Assembly (NCBI GenBank): GCA_949282215.1
Contig: CASDPF010000012.1
Coordinates: 1 to 52,902 of the forward strand
Reading direction: 5' to 3'
DNA from: an uncultured bacterium
Lineage (GTDB): Bacteria; Cyanobacteriota; Vampirovibrionia; Gastranaerophilales; Gastranaerophilaceae
Length of the DNA: 52,902 nucleotides
Shown here: piece by piece, positions 1-9,597 of the stretch
Numbering within the stretch: the first letter of the stretch is position 1
Layout of the letters: each line of letters begins with the position of its first letter
The notes under the pieces: model-generated
What the model saw: only the letters and a program-made list of their open reading frames with translations
What the model was told of the DNA's origin: nothing
Databases searched by the model: none
Translations under genes and position numbers: made by a program

Positions 1-582
1 CAATCCAGCAGGAATAATTCCTTTAGGAGTAATATCAAAAATAAAAAAATCTTTTCCTAAAGTATATTGACCTTTTTTACCGTCAATATCAACTTTTATA
101 TTACCACAAGCTTGCCAAATAATATCATTTCCATCAACAGTTTCATTTCTAACGCAATCTGGAGATGAAAGCATAATCATTAAGGCAGTACCATCTGCAA
201 GAATAAATCGATACTCATCTGCATATGTATCATAATTAACATAATTACGTCCATCTAATGTCTTTACATATCCGGAAGTCAAGCACCCCTCTTCAAATCC
301 ACATTCTCTTAAAATTTTTAAATAAGGTTTGAGGTTATTAAAAAAAATTTCAGAATTAGTTGTCTTATCATTAGTAGTAAACCAATTTTCAATATCAGAG
401 TGTTCGTTTTTAGCAAGTCGATAAGCATTTTCCAGAGTTGAATGAACTTTTTTTAATTTTGCAACAGCTTCTTTTTCTCTTGTACTGGTGATTATAGCGG
501 GCATTGTCATCGCTGCTACTATTCCGATTATTCCTAATGTGATTAGCACTTCGGCTAAAGTGAATGCATTTTTCTTTTTCAT
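1..582 (-). CDS. Prepilin-like protein with N-terminal methylation motif (cut by left edge)
   Basis: Reading right to left from ATG at 582, the frame stays open for 194 codons to base 1, so the C-terminus is missing. The protein begins M-K-K-K-N-A-F-T-L-A-E-V-L-I-T-L-G-I-I-G, a class III/type IV prepilin signal: short basic leader, cleavage before the first hydrophobic residues, Glu at mature +5, then a hydrophobic helix. The rest is a polar globular domain with Cys pairs and, near the cut, a D-I-D-G-K-K-G-Q...G-K-D-F-F stretch matching the C-terminal motif of the other prepilins here. Family knowledge suggests a pilin or type II secretion pseudopilin in the inner membrane or periplasm; the exact role is unknown. 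ATG 582 has a strong GGAGG four bases upstream, and the frame is closed by TGA 21 bases further up. Confidence 0.9.
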   Translation of the reverse strand, partial: MKKKNAFTLAEVLITLGIIGIVAAMTMPAIITSTREKEAVAKLKKVHSTLENAYRLAKNEHSDIENWFTTNDKTTNSEIFFNNLKPYLKILRECGFEEGCLTSGYVKTLDGRNYVNYDTYADEYRFILADGTALMIMLSSPDCVRNETVDGNDIIWQACGNIKVDIDGKKGQYTLGKDFFIFDITPKGIIPAGL

Positions 583-586
583 AAGT

Positions 587-697
587 CCTCCGTTTATTTT
601 TCATTACCTGTTTTCAAAAATTTTGCATCACAAATCACCGTGTCTTTTGGCACGGCTTACTTTTCAGCTTTTTTCAAACCGGAGGTCTAAGTCGGAA
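587..697 (-). promoter_or_regulatory. Conserved structured leader of the left-edge prepilin gene
   Basis: On the minus strand this untranslated stretch holds, in order, TTCCGACTTAGACCTCC (697-681), a hairpin CCGTGCC-AAAA-GACACGG (655-638) and the Shine-Dalgarno ACGGAGG (593-587). The same three blocks occur in the same order upstream of the right-edge prepilin (52788-52902). CCTCCG at 685-680 is the exact complement of CGGAGG at 592-587, so the leader could mask its own ribosome binding site. The conservation is of bases, not of a protein: stops and frame differences separate the two copies. No known riboswitch family was recognised. Confidence 0.6.
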
Positions 698-713
698 ATG
701 CTTGTCCTAACTG

Positions 714-764
714 TTAGTTGGTAGCCCCCCCCCCCGAAATTCTATCTATTAGCGTTTTTTGCAT
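714..764 (-). promoter_or_regulatory. Short leader ORF with an 11-G tract
   Basis: Minus-strand ATG at 764 follows a strong AAAGGAGG (776-769). It encodes M-Q-K-T-L-I-D-R-I-S-G-G-G-A-T-N and stops with TAA at 716-714. The glycines are encoded by an uninterrupted run of 11 G (C on the plus strand, 725-735), a classic slippage-prone tract. The same arrangement (strong SD, ATG, short peptide, G run, CT, stop) occurs at 38305-38355. In this copy a one-base change would extend the peptide but would not fuse it to the prepilin at 582, because stops intervene. Confidence 0.55.
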
Positions 765-783
765 ACATCCTCCTTTAAATTAA

Positions 784-812
784 ATTATAACAGATTTGAG
801 TGCATTTTTCAA
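784..812 (-). promoter_or_regulatory. Promoter of the prepilin leader
   Basis: TTGAAA (812-807), 17 bases, TATAAT (789-784), then AAAGGAGG seven bases further on. It starts just past the fliR stop codon. The promoter at 38257-38285 has the same -35 box, the same spacing and nearly the same distance to AAAGGAGG. Confidence 0.75.
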
Positions 813-814
813 TA

Positions 815-1594
815 TCAGAATATATTTGCATAAGATAAAAAGTAATCAGTAATGACATTCAACAACATAGGCAAAATCCATACCATAATCGCTGCACCGA
901 ATACAGGTTTAAAAAGGAAGCTCAATTGAAAAACATTAACTTGAGGTGCGGTTTTCGAAATCACACCTAAAATAATATCTTGTCCGAGGGTCGCAAGCAG
1001 TATTGGAGAAGCTATTTGTAATCCCATATATAAAACATTCGATGTCATTTTAATCAAATAATCCATATTTACAATTTTAGTTAAAGGAACAGAAGTTGCA
1101 AAAAGCGGAAAAATATCAAAACTTCTCATAAAAGCCTTAATAAGCCAATAAATCCCACCCAGTTGAATAAAAATTAATACACCTAATAATGAAACAATCT
1201 TGGTTAAAATAGATACCTGACTGGAAGTTGTCGGATCTAAGACCATAGCAGAAGAAAGTCCCATTTGCATATTTATCATATCAGCCCCCGCATCAACCGC
1301 TAAAAGAATTAACTGAGCCATGTAACCTATCATAGCCCCGACTGCAAAATTCAATATAATAGAAAGAAGCATAGAATCTTCCATCCCCATTTTATCAGGT
1401 TTTATAAGGGCAGTAATACAAATTGTCATCAAAAGTGCCAGAGCAATCTTTATCATTCCGGGCATCTCTTTTCTGTTAAATACCGGTGCAAATCTGAAAA
1501 ATCCTATCATTCTCGCAAAAACATAAATACCTGACAAAAGTGAGGTATTTAATTGAGGAAATAATTTCATTATTTCTGCGATAATTTGTTCCAT
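815..1594 (-). CDS. fliR: Flagellar biosynthetic protein FliR
   Basis: A 259-residue, strongly hydrophobic protein with about six membrane segments, the usual length and pattern for FliR, part of the FliP5Q4R1 gate of the flagellar type III export apparatus. Recognisable features are the N-terminal segment with F-A-R-M-I-G-F-F-R-F-A-P and the central amphipathic stretch N-M-Q-M-G-L-S-S-A-M-V-L-D-P, both typical of FliR/SctT. It is the last gene of a five-gene minus-strand run (fliM/N-like, fliO, fliP, fliQ, fliR), with one base between it and fliQ. Flagellar rather than injectisome is inferred from the neighbouring fliO and fliM/N-type genes; flhB and flhA are not in the window. Confidence 0.9.
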   Translation of the reverse strand: MEQIIAEIMKLFPQLNTSLLSGIYVFARMIGFFRFAPVFNRKEMPGMIKIALALLMTICITALIKPDKMGMEDSMLLSIILNFAVGAMIGYMAQLILLAVDAGADMINMQMGLSSAMVLDPTTSSQVSILTKIVSLLGVLIFIQLGGIYWLIKAFMRSFDIFPLFATSVPLTKIVNMDYLIKMTSNVLYMGLQIASPILLATLGQDIILGVISKTAPQVNVFQLSFLFKPVFGAAIMVWILPMLLNVITDYFLSYANIF

Positions 1595-1595
1595 A

Positions 1596-2087
1596 CTAGT
1601 TTCCTAAAATTCTTCTCGTCTCAACTAAATCAGGTTTTGGATTTGGGGATCTGTTTGATGGAATAGTTCTAATTCTTTCTTCATTACGAATAAATGGAAT
1701 TTTTCCGGGATTTTTCATTATATAATCAATATTTTGTTGATTTCTGAATTTATCCGGAGCTAAACTTCCATAAGGAGAAGTATAGCGATAGTAATCAGCA
1801 GCCAAGACATAACTATCATTTTTAGGAACGACTTGGAAAGCCAAATTCATACCTTCATAAAATAAATTATTTAAAATTCTTATGAAACCGAAACCGCCAA
1901 TTACAATAACCAAAAATACAGCCAAGATTTTTGGAGCAGCAGCAATAGTTTGTTCCTGAACCTGAGTTACAGCCTGCAAAATACCAACAACAAGCCCGAC
2001 ACCTGCTGCCACAAGAACGCAAGGCATTGAAATTGTAAGCATTACGAGAAACCCTCTTGCTAAATATTCAGCTAAAACTTCTATCAT
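1596..2087 (-). CDS. fliQ: Flagellar biosynthetic protein FliQ with a C-terminal extension
   Basis: The first ~89 residues are a complete FliQ: two membrane hairpin helices, with the conserved Q-A-V-T-Q-V-Q-E-Q-T turn followed by P-K-I-L-A-V between them. FliQ is normally about 89 residues; this one has 163. The extra ~74 residues are polar, rich in Pro, Asn, Arg and Tyr, with no obvious membrane segment or known domain. FliQ subunits form part of the helical export gate in the flagellar basal body. The gene lies between fliP and fliR with short gaps. The tail is in frame and ends just before fliR, so it is not an obvious frameshift artefact. Confidence 0.88.
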   Translation of the reverse strand: MIEVLAEYLARGFLVMLTISMPCVLVAAGVGLVVGILQAVTQVQEQTIAAAPKILAVFLVIVIGGFGFIRILNNLFYEGMNLAFQVVPKNDSYVLAADYYRYTSPYGSLAPDKFRNQQNIDYIMKNPGKIPFIRNEERIRTIPSNRSPNPKPDLVETRRILGN

Positions 2088-2106
2088 TTATTTTATCTCC
2101 AATTTT

Positions 2107-2748
2107 TTAATTGTAACTTGAAACAAGCCCTTGTACGATTAAAGCCCATCCGTCCACTGCAATAAATATCAGCAGTTTAAACGGCAATGAGATAATCGTA
2201 GGTGATAACATAAACATACCAAGTGCCAACAAAATGTTTGCAACAACCAAATCCAGTACAATAAAAGGTACAAATATTATAAATCCGATTTCAAAAGCAG
2301 TTTTTAATTCACTGATAATATAAGCAGGTGCAACCTCCCATATTGTAATTTCATCAGGAGATGCAGGAGGTCTTTTTTTTGATAACTCAATGAAAAAAGC
2401 TAAATCGGATTCTCTTGTCTGCTTCATCATAAATTCTTTTAAAGGCTTTGATCCTTCATCTATAGCGGCAATAATATTTTGATTTTTCTGATAAGGAACA
2501 CTCCCCATATCATACATTTTTTGGAAAGTACCACCCATAGTATAAAATGTCAAAATCATTGAAAGCCCGATAATAACAATTGATGGAGGAACCTGTTGAG
2601 TACCCATTGCAGTCTTCAACATTGAAAATACAATTACAAATCTCAAAAAACTTGTCATGCAACAAAAGACTAAAGGTAATAACGAAAATAACGTCATTAC
2701 TATTAATATTTGTATAACCGGATTTATATTACTTAAAACATTTTGCAT
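2107..2748 (-). CDS. fliP: Flagellar biosynthetic protein FliP
   Basis: 213 residues, four predicted membrane segments and a central soluble loop, as in FliP/SctR, the main subunit of the export gate. Typical stretches are S-F-L-R-F-V-I-V-F-S-M-L-K-T-A-M-G-T-Q-Q-V-P-P near the N-terminus, P-A-Y-I-I-S-E-L-K-T-A-F-E-I-G-F in the loop and the hydrophobic end with L-S-P-T-I-I-S-L-P-F-K-L. Many FliP proteins begin with a cleavable signal peptide; this one starts close to the first mature helix. It lies 14 bases after fliO and 19 before fliQ. Confidence 0.93.
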   Translation of the reverse strand: MQNVLSNINPVIQILIVMTLFSLLPLVFCCMTSFLRFVIVFSMLKTAMGTQQVPPSIVIIGLSMILTFYTMGGTFQKMYDMGSVPYQKNQNIIAAIDEGSKPLKEFMMKQTRESDLAFFIELSKKRPPASPDEITIWEVAPAYIISELKTAFEIGFIIFVPFIVLDLVVANILLALGMFMLSPTIISLPFKLLIFIAVDGWALIVQGLVSSYN

Positions 2749-2762
2749 TATTAAATACTTCC

Positions 2763-3152
2763 TTAGTTGTTAATTTTTCTTACCATATTATGAAGAACAT
2801 CATTACTTTTTTTAGGAAAAGCCGAAATTACAGGTAGATCATCAATACTGTCTGAAACATTTTCAAGCTTTAATTCTCGTTTATAAGGAGCAGAAATATG
2901 TGTTTCATCAAGTTTTGAAATTAATGTTGTTTTATCAACATCACCGGCAATCAAAAACCTTTCATTTCCTGCCCTTACTACATATAAATTTTTTCTTGGG
3001 GCAATAGAAATAGATTCTTCTACGCTCAGAAAACCTGATTTTTTAGAACAATCTCCACCGATTGCAAATTTTTTATACAACATAAGGGCAAAGAAAATTA
3101 ACCCTATCATTGCCATTGTATAAACTGCAAAATTAACTAAGTATCCACCCAT
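2763..3152 (-). CDS. fliO: FliO-like flagellar export assembly protein
   Basis: A 129-residue protein with one N-terminal membrane helix (about residues 5-27) and a small cytoplasmic domain with V-E-E-S-I-S-I-A-P-R-K-N-L-Y-V-V, the beta-strand pattern of FliO proteins (S-x-x-L-x-P-x-x-x-L-x-V). FliO helps FliP oligomerise during export-gate assembly. The family is poorly conserved, so the call leans on position between the fliM/N-like gene and fliP as well as on the motif. ATG is preceded by GAGGGG three bases upstream. Confidence 0.75.
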   Translation of the reverse strand: MGGYLVNFAVYTMAMIGLIFFALMLYKKFAIGGDCSKKSGFLSVEESISIAPRKNLYVVRAGNERFLIAGDVDKTTLISKLDETHISAPYKRELKLENVSDSIDDLPVISAFPKKSNDVLHNMVRKINN

Positions 3153-3180
3153 AGTCCCCTCAATTCTTAATTACATAAAA

Positions 3181-4425
3181 TTAAATATCTTCATCTTCCA
3201 GTTCAAAATCACTGTAATCAAACTCATCTTCCTCATCACCGCTGCCTGAATTATTTTCCGCCTGAGGAGGTCCAGCCGGTGCAGGACTGTTATCGTATTC
3301 TACAGGTTGCGGAGCTGCCGCTTGAGCAGCAGGCTGCTGAGGTATACTTTGAGCTTGTTCTTCAATTTCATCAGCACTTTTCTGTACAATATCACTGACT
3401 TTAACCCCGTATCTATCGTTTATTATTACAAGTTCACCGTGTCCGATAACCTTGTTTTCAACTCGTAAAGTAACTTTATTGTCATATAATGCTGCAACAT
3501 CTACAACAAGCCCTTCTTCTATTTTCTTTAAATCACCAAGCGTAATTTTTACAGGATCCAACTCAGCGTACATATCAACTTCTATACTATCCCATAAGTT
3601 ATTTGGTTCTTCAGACATTTCTTCTCCTCCGTTATCATCCAGCGGATGAACTAATTCCATATTAGGGTCAATAAACATTTTATTAGTGTAATCTTGCAAA
3701 AATACTTTCCACACTTGCAGATTACTTTTTTCTAAAACAATTATATCCTCAGGCTCAAGCTCTTTTAAATCTTTAACAGTAAACCTTGTAGCACCGATTT
3801 CAATTTTAACTTTTACCGGACACTTGTAAAAATCTTTATTCTCAAACTTTAGAGATTTACACTCAACTTTATTAGGCTTTAACCTACCGTCGGGAACAGA
3901 TATAATAAATTTTCCCATAGCATTTTCTTCTTCATCTTTTATAAGAAAAGTTACATGGGTCATATCAAAATTTGTTCTCTTAAAATTAACCACCGGAGGC
4001 GGTTCTAAAAACTGCAAAATAATCTGATACACATAATCGTTAAAAGCAGTCATAATCTCGCCTTCCAAATCGGAAAGTTTATTAATATTAAACGCTCTGT
4101 TAGGACGTCCTAAAGCTCTGTTAAGCAACAATGCTACAGCCTGCTCTGAAATCCTTAAAAACATATCGTAAAATTTATCAATTCTAACTTTTGTAACGAA
4201 ATAAGATTCCTTAGTTTGGAGTAAATTAATATTTCGACTAACTCCCATCAACTCACATTTTAGACCGGGCGTAAAAAATCCATCACTTGATTTTTGCATA
4301 GCAAGCGGGAATAATTTCTGAAACCAGTCATATTCAGCATATAAGTTATCTGATGTAGATTTACAATTTTCCATTATATTACTAACTATCCCCTTATTTC
4401 GTCCGGTAAGTTGAGTTTTCCCCAC
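3181..4425 (-). CDS. Flagellar switch protein with two SpoA domains (FliM/FliN/FliY type)
   Basis: 414 residues. Two SpoA-type (FliN C-terminal-like) domains are visible, at roughly residues 200-260 (ending I-I-V-L-E-K-S-N-L-Q-V-W) and 285-350 (V-K-I-T-L-G-D-L-K-K-I-E-E-G, then G-H-G-E-L-V-I-I-N-D-R-Y-G-V-K-V). The tail is Pro/Gln/Ala-rich and ends strongly acidic. The N-terminal ~190 residues are not a clear CheC/FliM core and lack the FliM EIDALL motif. It probably forms part of the flagellar C-ring/sorting platform; fliM, fliN or fliY is undecided. The start is uncertain: GTG at 4425 lies nine bases after TATAAT (4440-4435), while the first ATG is at 4374 with a weak, distant SD. Confidence 0.75.
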   Translation of the reverse strand: MGKTQLTGRNKGIVSNIMENCKSTSDNLYAEYDWFQKLFPLAMQKSSDGFFTPGLKCELMGVSRNINLLQTKESYFVTKVRIDKFYDMFLRISEQAVALLLNRALGRPNRAFNINKLSDLEGEIMTAFNDYVYQIILQFLEPPPVVNFKRTNFDMTHVTFLIKDEEENAMGKFIISVPDGRLKPNKVECKSLKFENKDFYKCPVKVKIEIGATRFTVKDLKELEPEDIIVLEKSNLQVWKVFLQDYTNKMFIDPNMELVHPLDDNGGEEMSEEPNNLWDSIEVDMYAELDPVKITLGDLKKIEEGLVVDVAALYDNKVTLRVENKVIGHGELVIINDRYGVKVSDIVQKSADEIEEQAQSIPQQPAAQAAAPQPVEYDNSPAPAGPPQAENNSGSGDEEDEFDYSDFELEDEDI

Positions 4426-4528
4426 AAATACAATATTATATTTTTCCTGACTTCACATCAACTTTTTAATGTATTTTTTACAAAAAGCAAGTTTTTGCAT
4501 AATTTTTAATATTAAATAAATAATTAAA

Positions 4529-4544
4529 AAATCCTTAAGGATTT
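4529..4544. promoter_or_regulatory. 16-bp perfect palindrome upstream of groES
   Basis: AAATCCTTAAGGATTT is a perfect palindrome, 29 bases before a TATAAT-like box at 4573-4578 that precedes groES by 27 bases. The usual CIRCE operator of groESL (TTAGCACTC-N9-GAGTGCTAA) is not present between the fli operon and groES. The palindrome could be an alternative operator or simply a restriction-like site. Confidence 0.35.
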
Positions 4545-4605
4545 AAGTTTTTAATAAAAACCGTTATATAAATATAATGTGAAAGGTTAAAAAAGGAGAG
4601 ATAAT

Positions 4606-4893
4606 ATGTTAAAACCATTAGGCGACAGAATCGTAGTAAAAGTTATTGAAGATACAGAACAAACATCAGGCGGAATTTTTATTCCTGACAGTGCAAAAGA
4701 AAAACCTCAAAAAGGTGAAGTAGTTGCAGTAGGTCTTGGAAAAATGAATGAAAAAGGCGAAAGAGAACCTATGGATGTAGAAGTAGGACAGGTTGTTCTT
4801 TATGCAAAATATGCAGGTACTGACGTTAAACAAGGCGATGTTACATACAAAATCCTTTCAATAAAAGATGCCTTGGCAATTGTAGAAGCTTAA
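4606..4893 (+). CDS. groES: Co-chaperonin GroES
   Basis: 95 residues, the standard length, starting [13 protein letters not shown]. It carries the mobile loop ([12 protein letters not shown]) and the [10 protein letters not shown] and [11 protein letters not shown] segments of Cpn10. GroES caps the GroEL ring during ATP-driven protein folding in the cytosol. AAAAAGGAGAG sits just upstream of ATG, and groEL follows 34 bases after the stop, so the two form an operon. A TATAAT box at 4573-4578 is the likely -10. Confidence 0.98.
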   Translation: MLKPLGDRIVVKVIEDTEQTSGGIFIPDSAKEKPQKGEVVAVGLGKMNEKGEREPMDVEVGQVVLYAKYAGTDVKQGDVTYKILSIKDALAIVEA

Positions 4894-4912
4894 TTAATAC
4901 ATTAGTATATAG

Positions 4913-6571
<1,659 letters not shown>

Positions 6572-6593
6572 CACGCTTCATATATAATGATTT

Positions 6594-6627
6594 AAAAAAG
6601 ACAGGTTATAAAAACCTGTCTTTTTTG
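6594..6627. terminator. Bidirectional intrinsic terminator after groEL
   Basis: A perfect stem of AAAAAAGACAGGTT (6594-6607) with AACCTGTCTTTTTT around a five-base loop. It has a T-run on the plus strand and, by symmetry, on the minus strand, so it can serve both groEL and the convergent gene ending at 6628. Confidence 0.9.
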
Positions 6628-8580
6628 TTATTCATTAATATTTATCAAATTCCCATTGCTATCAATGCCAAGCCCATATTGTTCAACATTCTTCAAATGA
6701 GAATCTATAAATGATTTTTCAGCATCTGTAAGTTCAGTACCGGCTTTTTGCTTATTTAATAAGTCATTATAAATTGTATTATTAACCGAAAGGGTTTGAG
6801 ATATGAAATCCATACTTGCTTGCAGAGAATTAATATCAGAATATTCTATACCTCTAAAAGAATAAAGCTGAGTTTTTTCATTAAAATAAACTTCGTTACC
6901 TTTGTCATTACTCATTCTAAAGAATTTAGAAGCTTCACCATTTCCTGAAACTTTCATATTAGTGGTAAGATTAAACCCATTACCATCTTCACCAGCAGTA
7001 AGACTATAAGATCCTGATACACCCTGACGTGAAACTTCAGCCATTTCAACATTAGACTTAGGATTTTGGACTTGTTGATTAACATTATCTACTTTATTTT
7101 TATATTCCACGGGTCCAACATCCTTCATCTCTCCTTGTGGAGTAACCGGAGTCTCAGCATCTACCGTGACATTTTGAGGTGAATCTTTATAATATACAGG
7201 CTCTTCGTCTGTTACAGGAGGTTCAATTCCAGCTTGCACCTGCATTACCTCACCATTAGCCGCACCAATTTCTTCACCTAAAGTTCCATCCATATTCATC
7301 CAGAAAGATTTGCCATCTTTTACAAATATAGGGGAACCTTCAAAATCTTGAACTTCATACCCTTCAGCCACGACTTTTTCTATATTAGGCTGTATTCTTT
7401 GCATCATAACTTCACTTCCATACTGGACAATTTCATCTGAAGTTAAAACATTATCTTTAATTTTATTTGCATTATCATAGAAATCTTTTAACTCTTGTTT
7501 TGTAATTTCACCGTCCTGATTAGCATCAATTGTACTAAAGTTCATGCTACTTGCTCCCATAAGAGTTTCTTCTGTTATGCCATTTTCTTCTAACATTTGA
7601 GGATCCATAGTACTTTTTTCATAATTGAAATACTCATCAAAATTTATATTACCTTGCTTATCGCCATATTTGTTATTAATAACATTAAATTGAGCAGAAG
7701 CTAATAACTCGGAATCATTAATTTCAGCTTGACCTTCAGCAGCCATTTGAGAATCAAACTTTTCTACTCGTTGTTCTTGCAACTGAGAAACATATTCTTT
7801 TAGTTGAGCTTGATCCATAACTTTGCCATCTTTTTTAAATATAAGAGTCGGAGTACCGCCTATTGAAACAAAATCACCTTTTATATCTTTTGGAATTTCT
7901 TCATTGTCAGCAAGTCCGAGAGCAGCTCTCATTCTGTTATCCATTTCTGTTTGAGTAATATATTTATTTTTACCCATAGTACTAACAGGAACAAGAGTAT
8001 CACCTAAAGTCCCATCTTCATTTACGACACGACGTACTTTTTCTCCATTTACATCGACTACAGCAATTTTCTGTTTTTGCCCGTTAACCTCGCGTTCTAA
8101 AAATTTTCCACCAAGATTATCAACTGTAGTTTCAGCATCTGGTCCTTGGGTTTTTTGAGGAATTTTAGCAGCATCTTCTGTATTTTGGTTTTCTTCAGAA
8201 ATTATAGGAGTAAGATTTTCATCTAAAGGCTGAGATTGTACTGGTTGTTGAGCAGGAGTTTCAGAAGTTTTAGCTTCTATAGGATTAAGATATCCTTTAA
8301 AAATTTCATTAAATTCTTCAGCACTCAATTGAATTTGTTGACCGTTTTGTACAACAAAATCTTTACCTGTACCACCTAAATACTTTGACCCGCCTGAAAA
8401 TATAGATCCACCCTCACGAGTTCCGGCATCACGTTCAGCATCAAACTTTGCGACCTTTTGCAGGATAGCATTTAATTCTGATTCGCTAACATTTTTTCCA
8501 CCGTTTGCTTTAATATAGTTTCTTAAGGTAGAAGCCAAATTACGATTTACTGTAATTGATGGGGGTAAATTTGGTGCCAT
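6628..8580 (-). CDS. Large EF-hand protein of unknown function
   Basis: 650 residues, acidic and Gln/Asn-rich, with no signal peptide or membrane segment. One canonical EF-hand loop is seen at about residues 352-363 (D-A-N-Q-D-G-E-I-T-K-Q-E), which by family knowledge binds calcium; a second, weaker one may lie just before it. Two copies of an N/M-D-G-T-L-G-D/E motif (around residues 195 and 430) mark an internal repeat in which a variable or key seems to be compared with a value (E-D-G-T-L-G-D-T-L-V-P). The N-terminus resembles a small helical domain. It is a single gene between terminators and a 96-base gap. I do not recognise the family; it may be lineage-specific and secreted or structural. 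Confidence 0.8.
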   Translation of the reverse strand: MAPNLPPSITVNRNLASTLRNYIKANGGKNVSESELNAILQKVAKFDAERDAGTREGGSIFSGGSKYLGGTGKDFVVQNGQQIQLSAEEFNEIFKGYLNPIEAKTSETPAQQPVQSQPLDENLTPIISEENQNTEDAAKIPQKTQGPDAETTVDNLGGKFLEREVNGQKQKIAVVDVNGEKVRRVVNEDGTLGDTLVPVSTMGKNKYITQTEMDNRMRAALGLADNEEIPKDIKGDFVSIGGTPTLIFKKDGKVMDQAQLKEYVSQLQEQRVEKFDSQMAAEGQAEINDSELLASAQFNVINNKYGDKQGNINFDEYFNYEKSTMDPQMLEENGITEETLMGASSMNFSTIDANQDGEITKQELKDFYDNANKIKDNVLTSDEIVQYGSEVMMQRIQPNIEKVVAEGYEVQDFEGSPIFVKDGKSFWMNMDGTLGEEIGAANGEVMQVQAGIEPPVTDEEPVYYKDSPQNVTVDAETPVTPQGEMKDVGPVEYKNKVDNVNQQVQNPKSNVEMAEVSRQGVSGSYSLTAGEDGNGFNLTTNMKVSGNGEASKFFRMSNDKGNEVYFNEKTQLYSFRGIEYSDINSLQASMDFISQTLSVNNTIYNDLLNKQKAGTELTDAEKSFIDSHLKNVEQYGLGIDSNGNLININE

Positions 8581-8676
8581 TATAAAACACTCCTCTAATT
8601 GCTCTCTAATAATATAAACAATTTTTTAGGAACTCAAATTCGGTCATATTAAATATTTTTACAAATTTTAATATTA

Positions 8677-9597
8677 TCAATTATAAAACAACTCACTTGA
8701 TAAATATCTTTCACCGCTATCAGGCAAAATAACAACGATTAATTTTCCTGCATTTTCAGCACGTTTTGAAAGCACATTAGCAGCCCAAACTGCAGCCCCT
8801 GACGATATTCCCGACAAAATTCCCTCCTTGATTGCAAGATTTTTTGCCGTTTTTATTGCATTTTCATCTGACACAGGAATAATTTCATCAACTAAATCAT
8901 TATCAAAATTTGCAGGTACAAAATTAGCACCGATACCTTGAATTTTATGTAAACCTGCACATTTTCCAGCAAGAACTTGAGAACTTTCAGGTTCTACAGC
9001 TACAGCCTTGATATTTGGATTTTTAGCTTTTAACCCCTTTGCAAGACCAGAAATAGTTCCACCTGTACCTACGCCTGCAACAATTATATCTACTTTACCG
9101 TCAGTGTCTTTCCAAACTTCTTCAGCTGTAGTCAAAACATGACTTTCAGGATTTGCAGGATTTGCAAACTGCTGAGGAATAAAAGAATTTTTTATTTCAT
9201 GATGCAGTTGTTCAGCCTTATCAACTGCCCCCTGCATACCTTTAGCACCATCTGTTAACACTAACTCTGCTCCATAAGCTTTTAGTAACTTACGTCTTTC
9301 AAGACTCATCGTCTCAGGCATTGTTAATATCATTCGATAACCTTTTATAGCACATACCATAGCAAGACCTATTCCGGTATTGCCGCTTGTAGGCTCTATT
9401 ATCACCGTATCTTTATCTATAAAACCTTCTCGTTCAGCCTTTAATAACATATTCAAAGCAGGACGATCTTTTATAGAACCGGCAGGATTTCTTGATTCAA
9501 TTTTAGCTACTAAAATAGCTCTCCCCTCATTTAATTTGTTAATTTTTACAAGCGGAGTATCACCTATTAAATCGATTAAACTGTTTGCAATATTCAT
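8677..9597 (-). CDS. cysK: Cysteine synthase A (O-acetylserine sulfhydrylase)
   Basis: 306 residues, standard length for a PLP fold type II cysteine synthase. The PLP lysine is K43 in N-P-A-G-S-I-K-D-R; the substrate loop is [11 protein letters not shown] and the phosphate-binding loop V-G-T-G-G-T-I-S-G. It makes cysteine from O-acetylserine and sulfide. Its ATG overlaps the stop of hydE (ATGA), so the two are translationally coupled; AAGGAG precedes the start. The link with an [FeFe]-hydrogenase maturase may reflect shared need for sulfur, which is only an inference. Confidence 0.95.
   Translation of the reverse strand: MNIANSLIDLIGDTPLVKINKLNEGRAILVAKIESRNPAGSIKDRPALNMLLKAEREGFIDKDTVIIEPTSGNTGIGLAMVCAIKGYRMILTMPETMSLERRKLLKAYGAELVLTDGAKGMQGAVDKAEQLHHEIKNSFIPQQFANPANPESHVLTTAEEVWKDTDGKVDIIVAGVGTGGTISGLAKGLKAKNPNIKAVAVEPESSQVLAGKCAGLHKIQGIGANFVPANFDNDLVDEIIPVSDENAIKTAKNLAIKEGILSGISSGAAVWAANVLSKRAENAGKLIVVILPDSGERYLSSELFYN

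Noticed and set aside
600-740. c-di-GMP (GEMM-I) riboswitch upstream of the left-edge prepilin
   Set aside because: GGTCTAA and GGTAGCC words on the plus strand recall GEMM-I, but the GCAAA bulges and tetraloop receptor of that family are missing, and the strand is opposite to the gene.
815-4425. Injectisome (virulence type III) operon
   Set aside because: The FliO-like gene and the double SpoA protein fit a flagellar operon better; no secretin or needle genes are present.
4426-4605. CIRCE heat-shock operator
   Set aside because: No TTAGCACTC-N9-GAGTGCTAA or close variant was found before groES.
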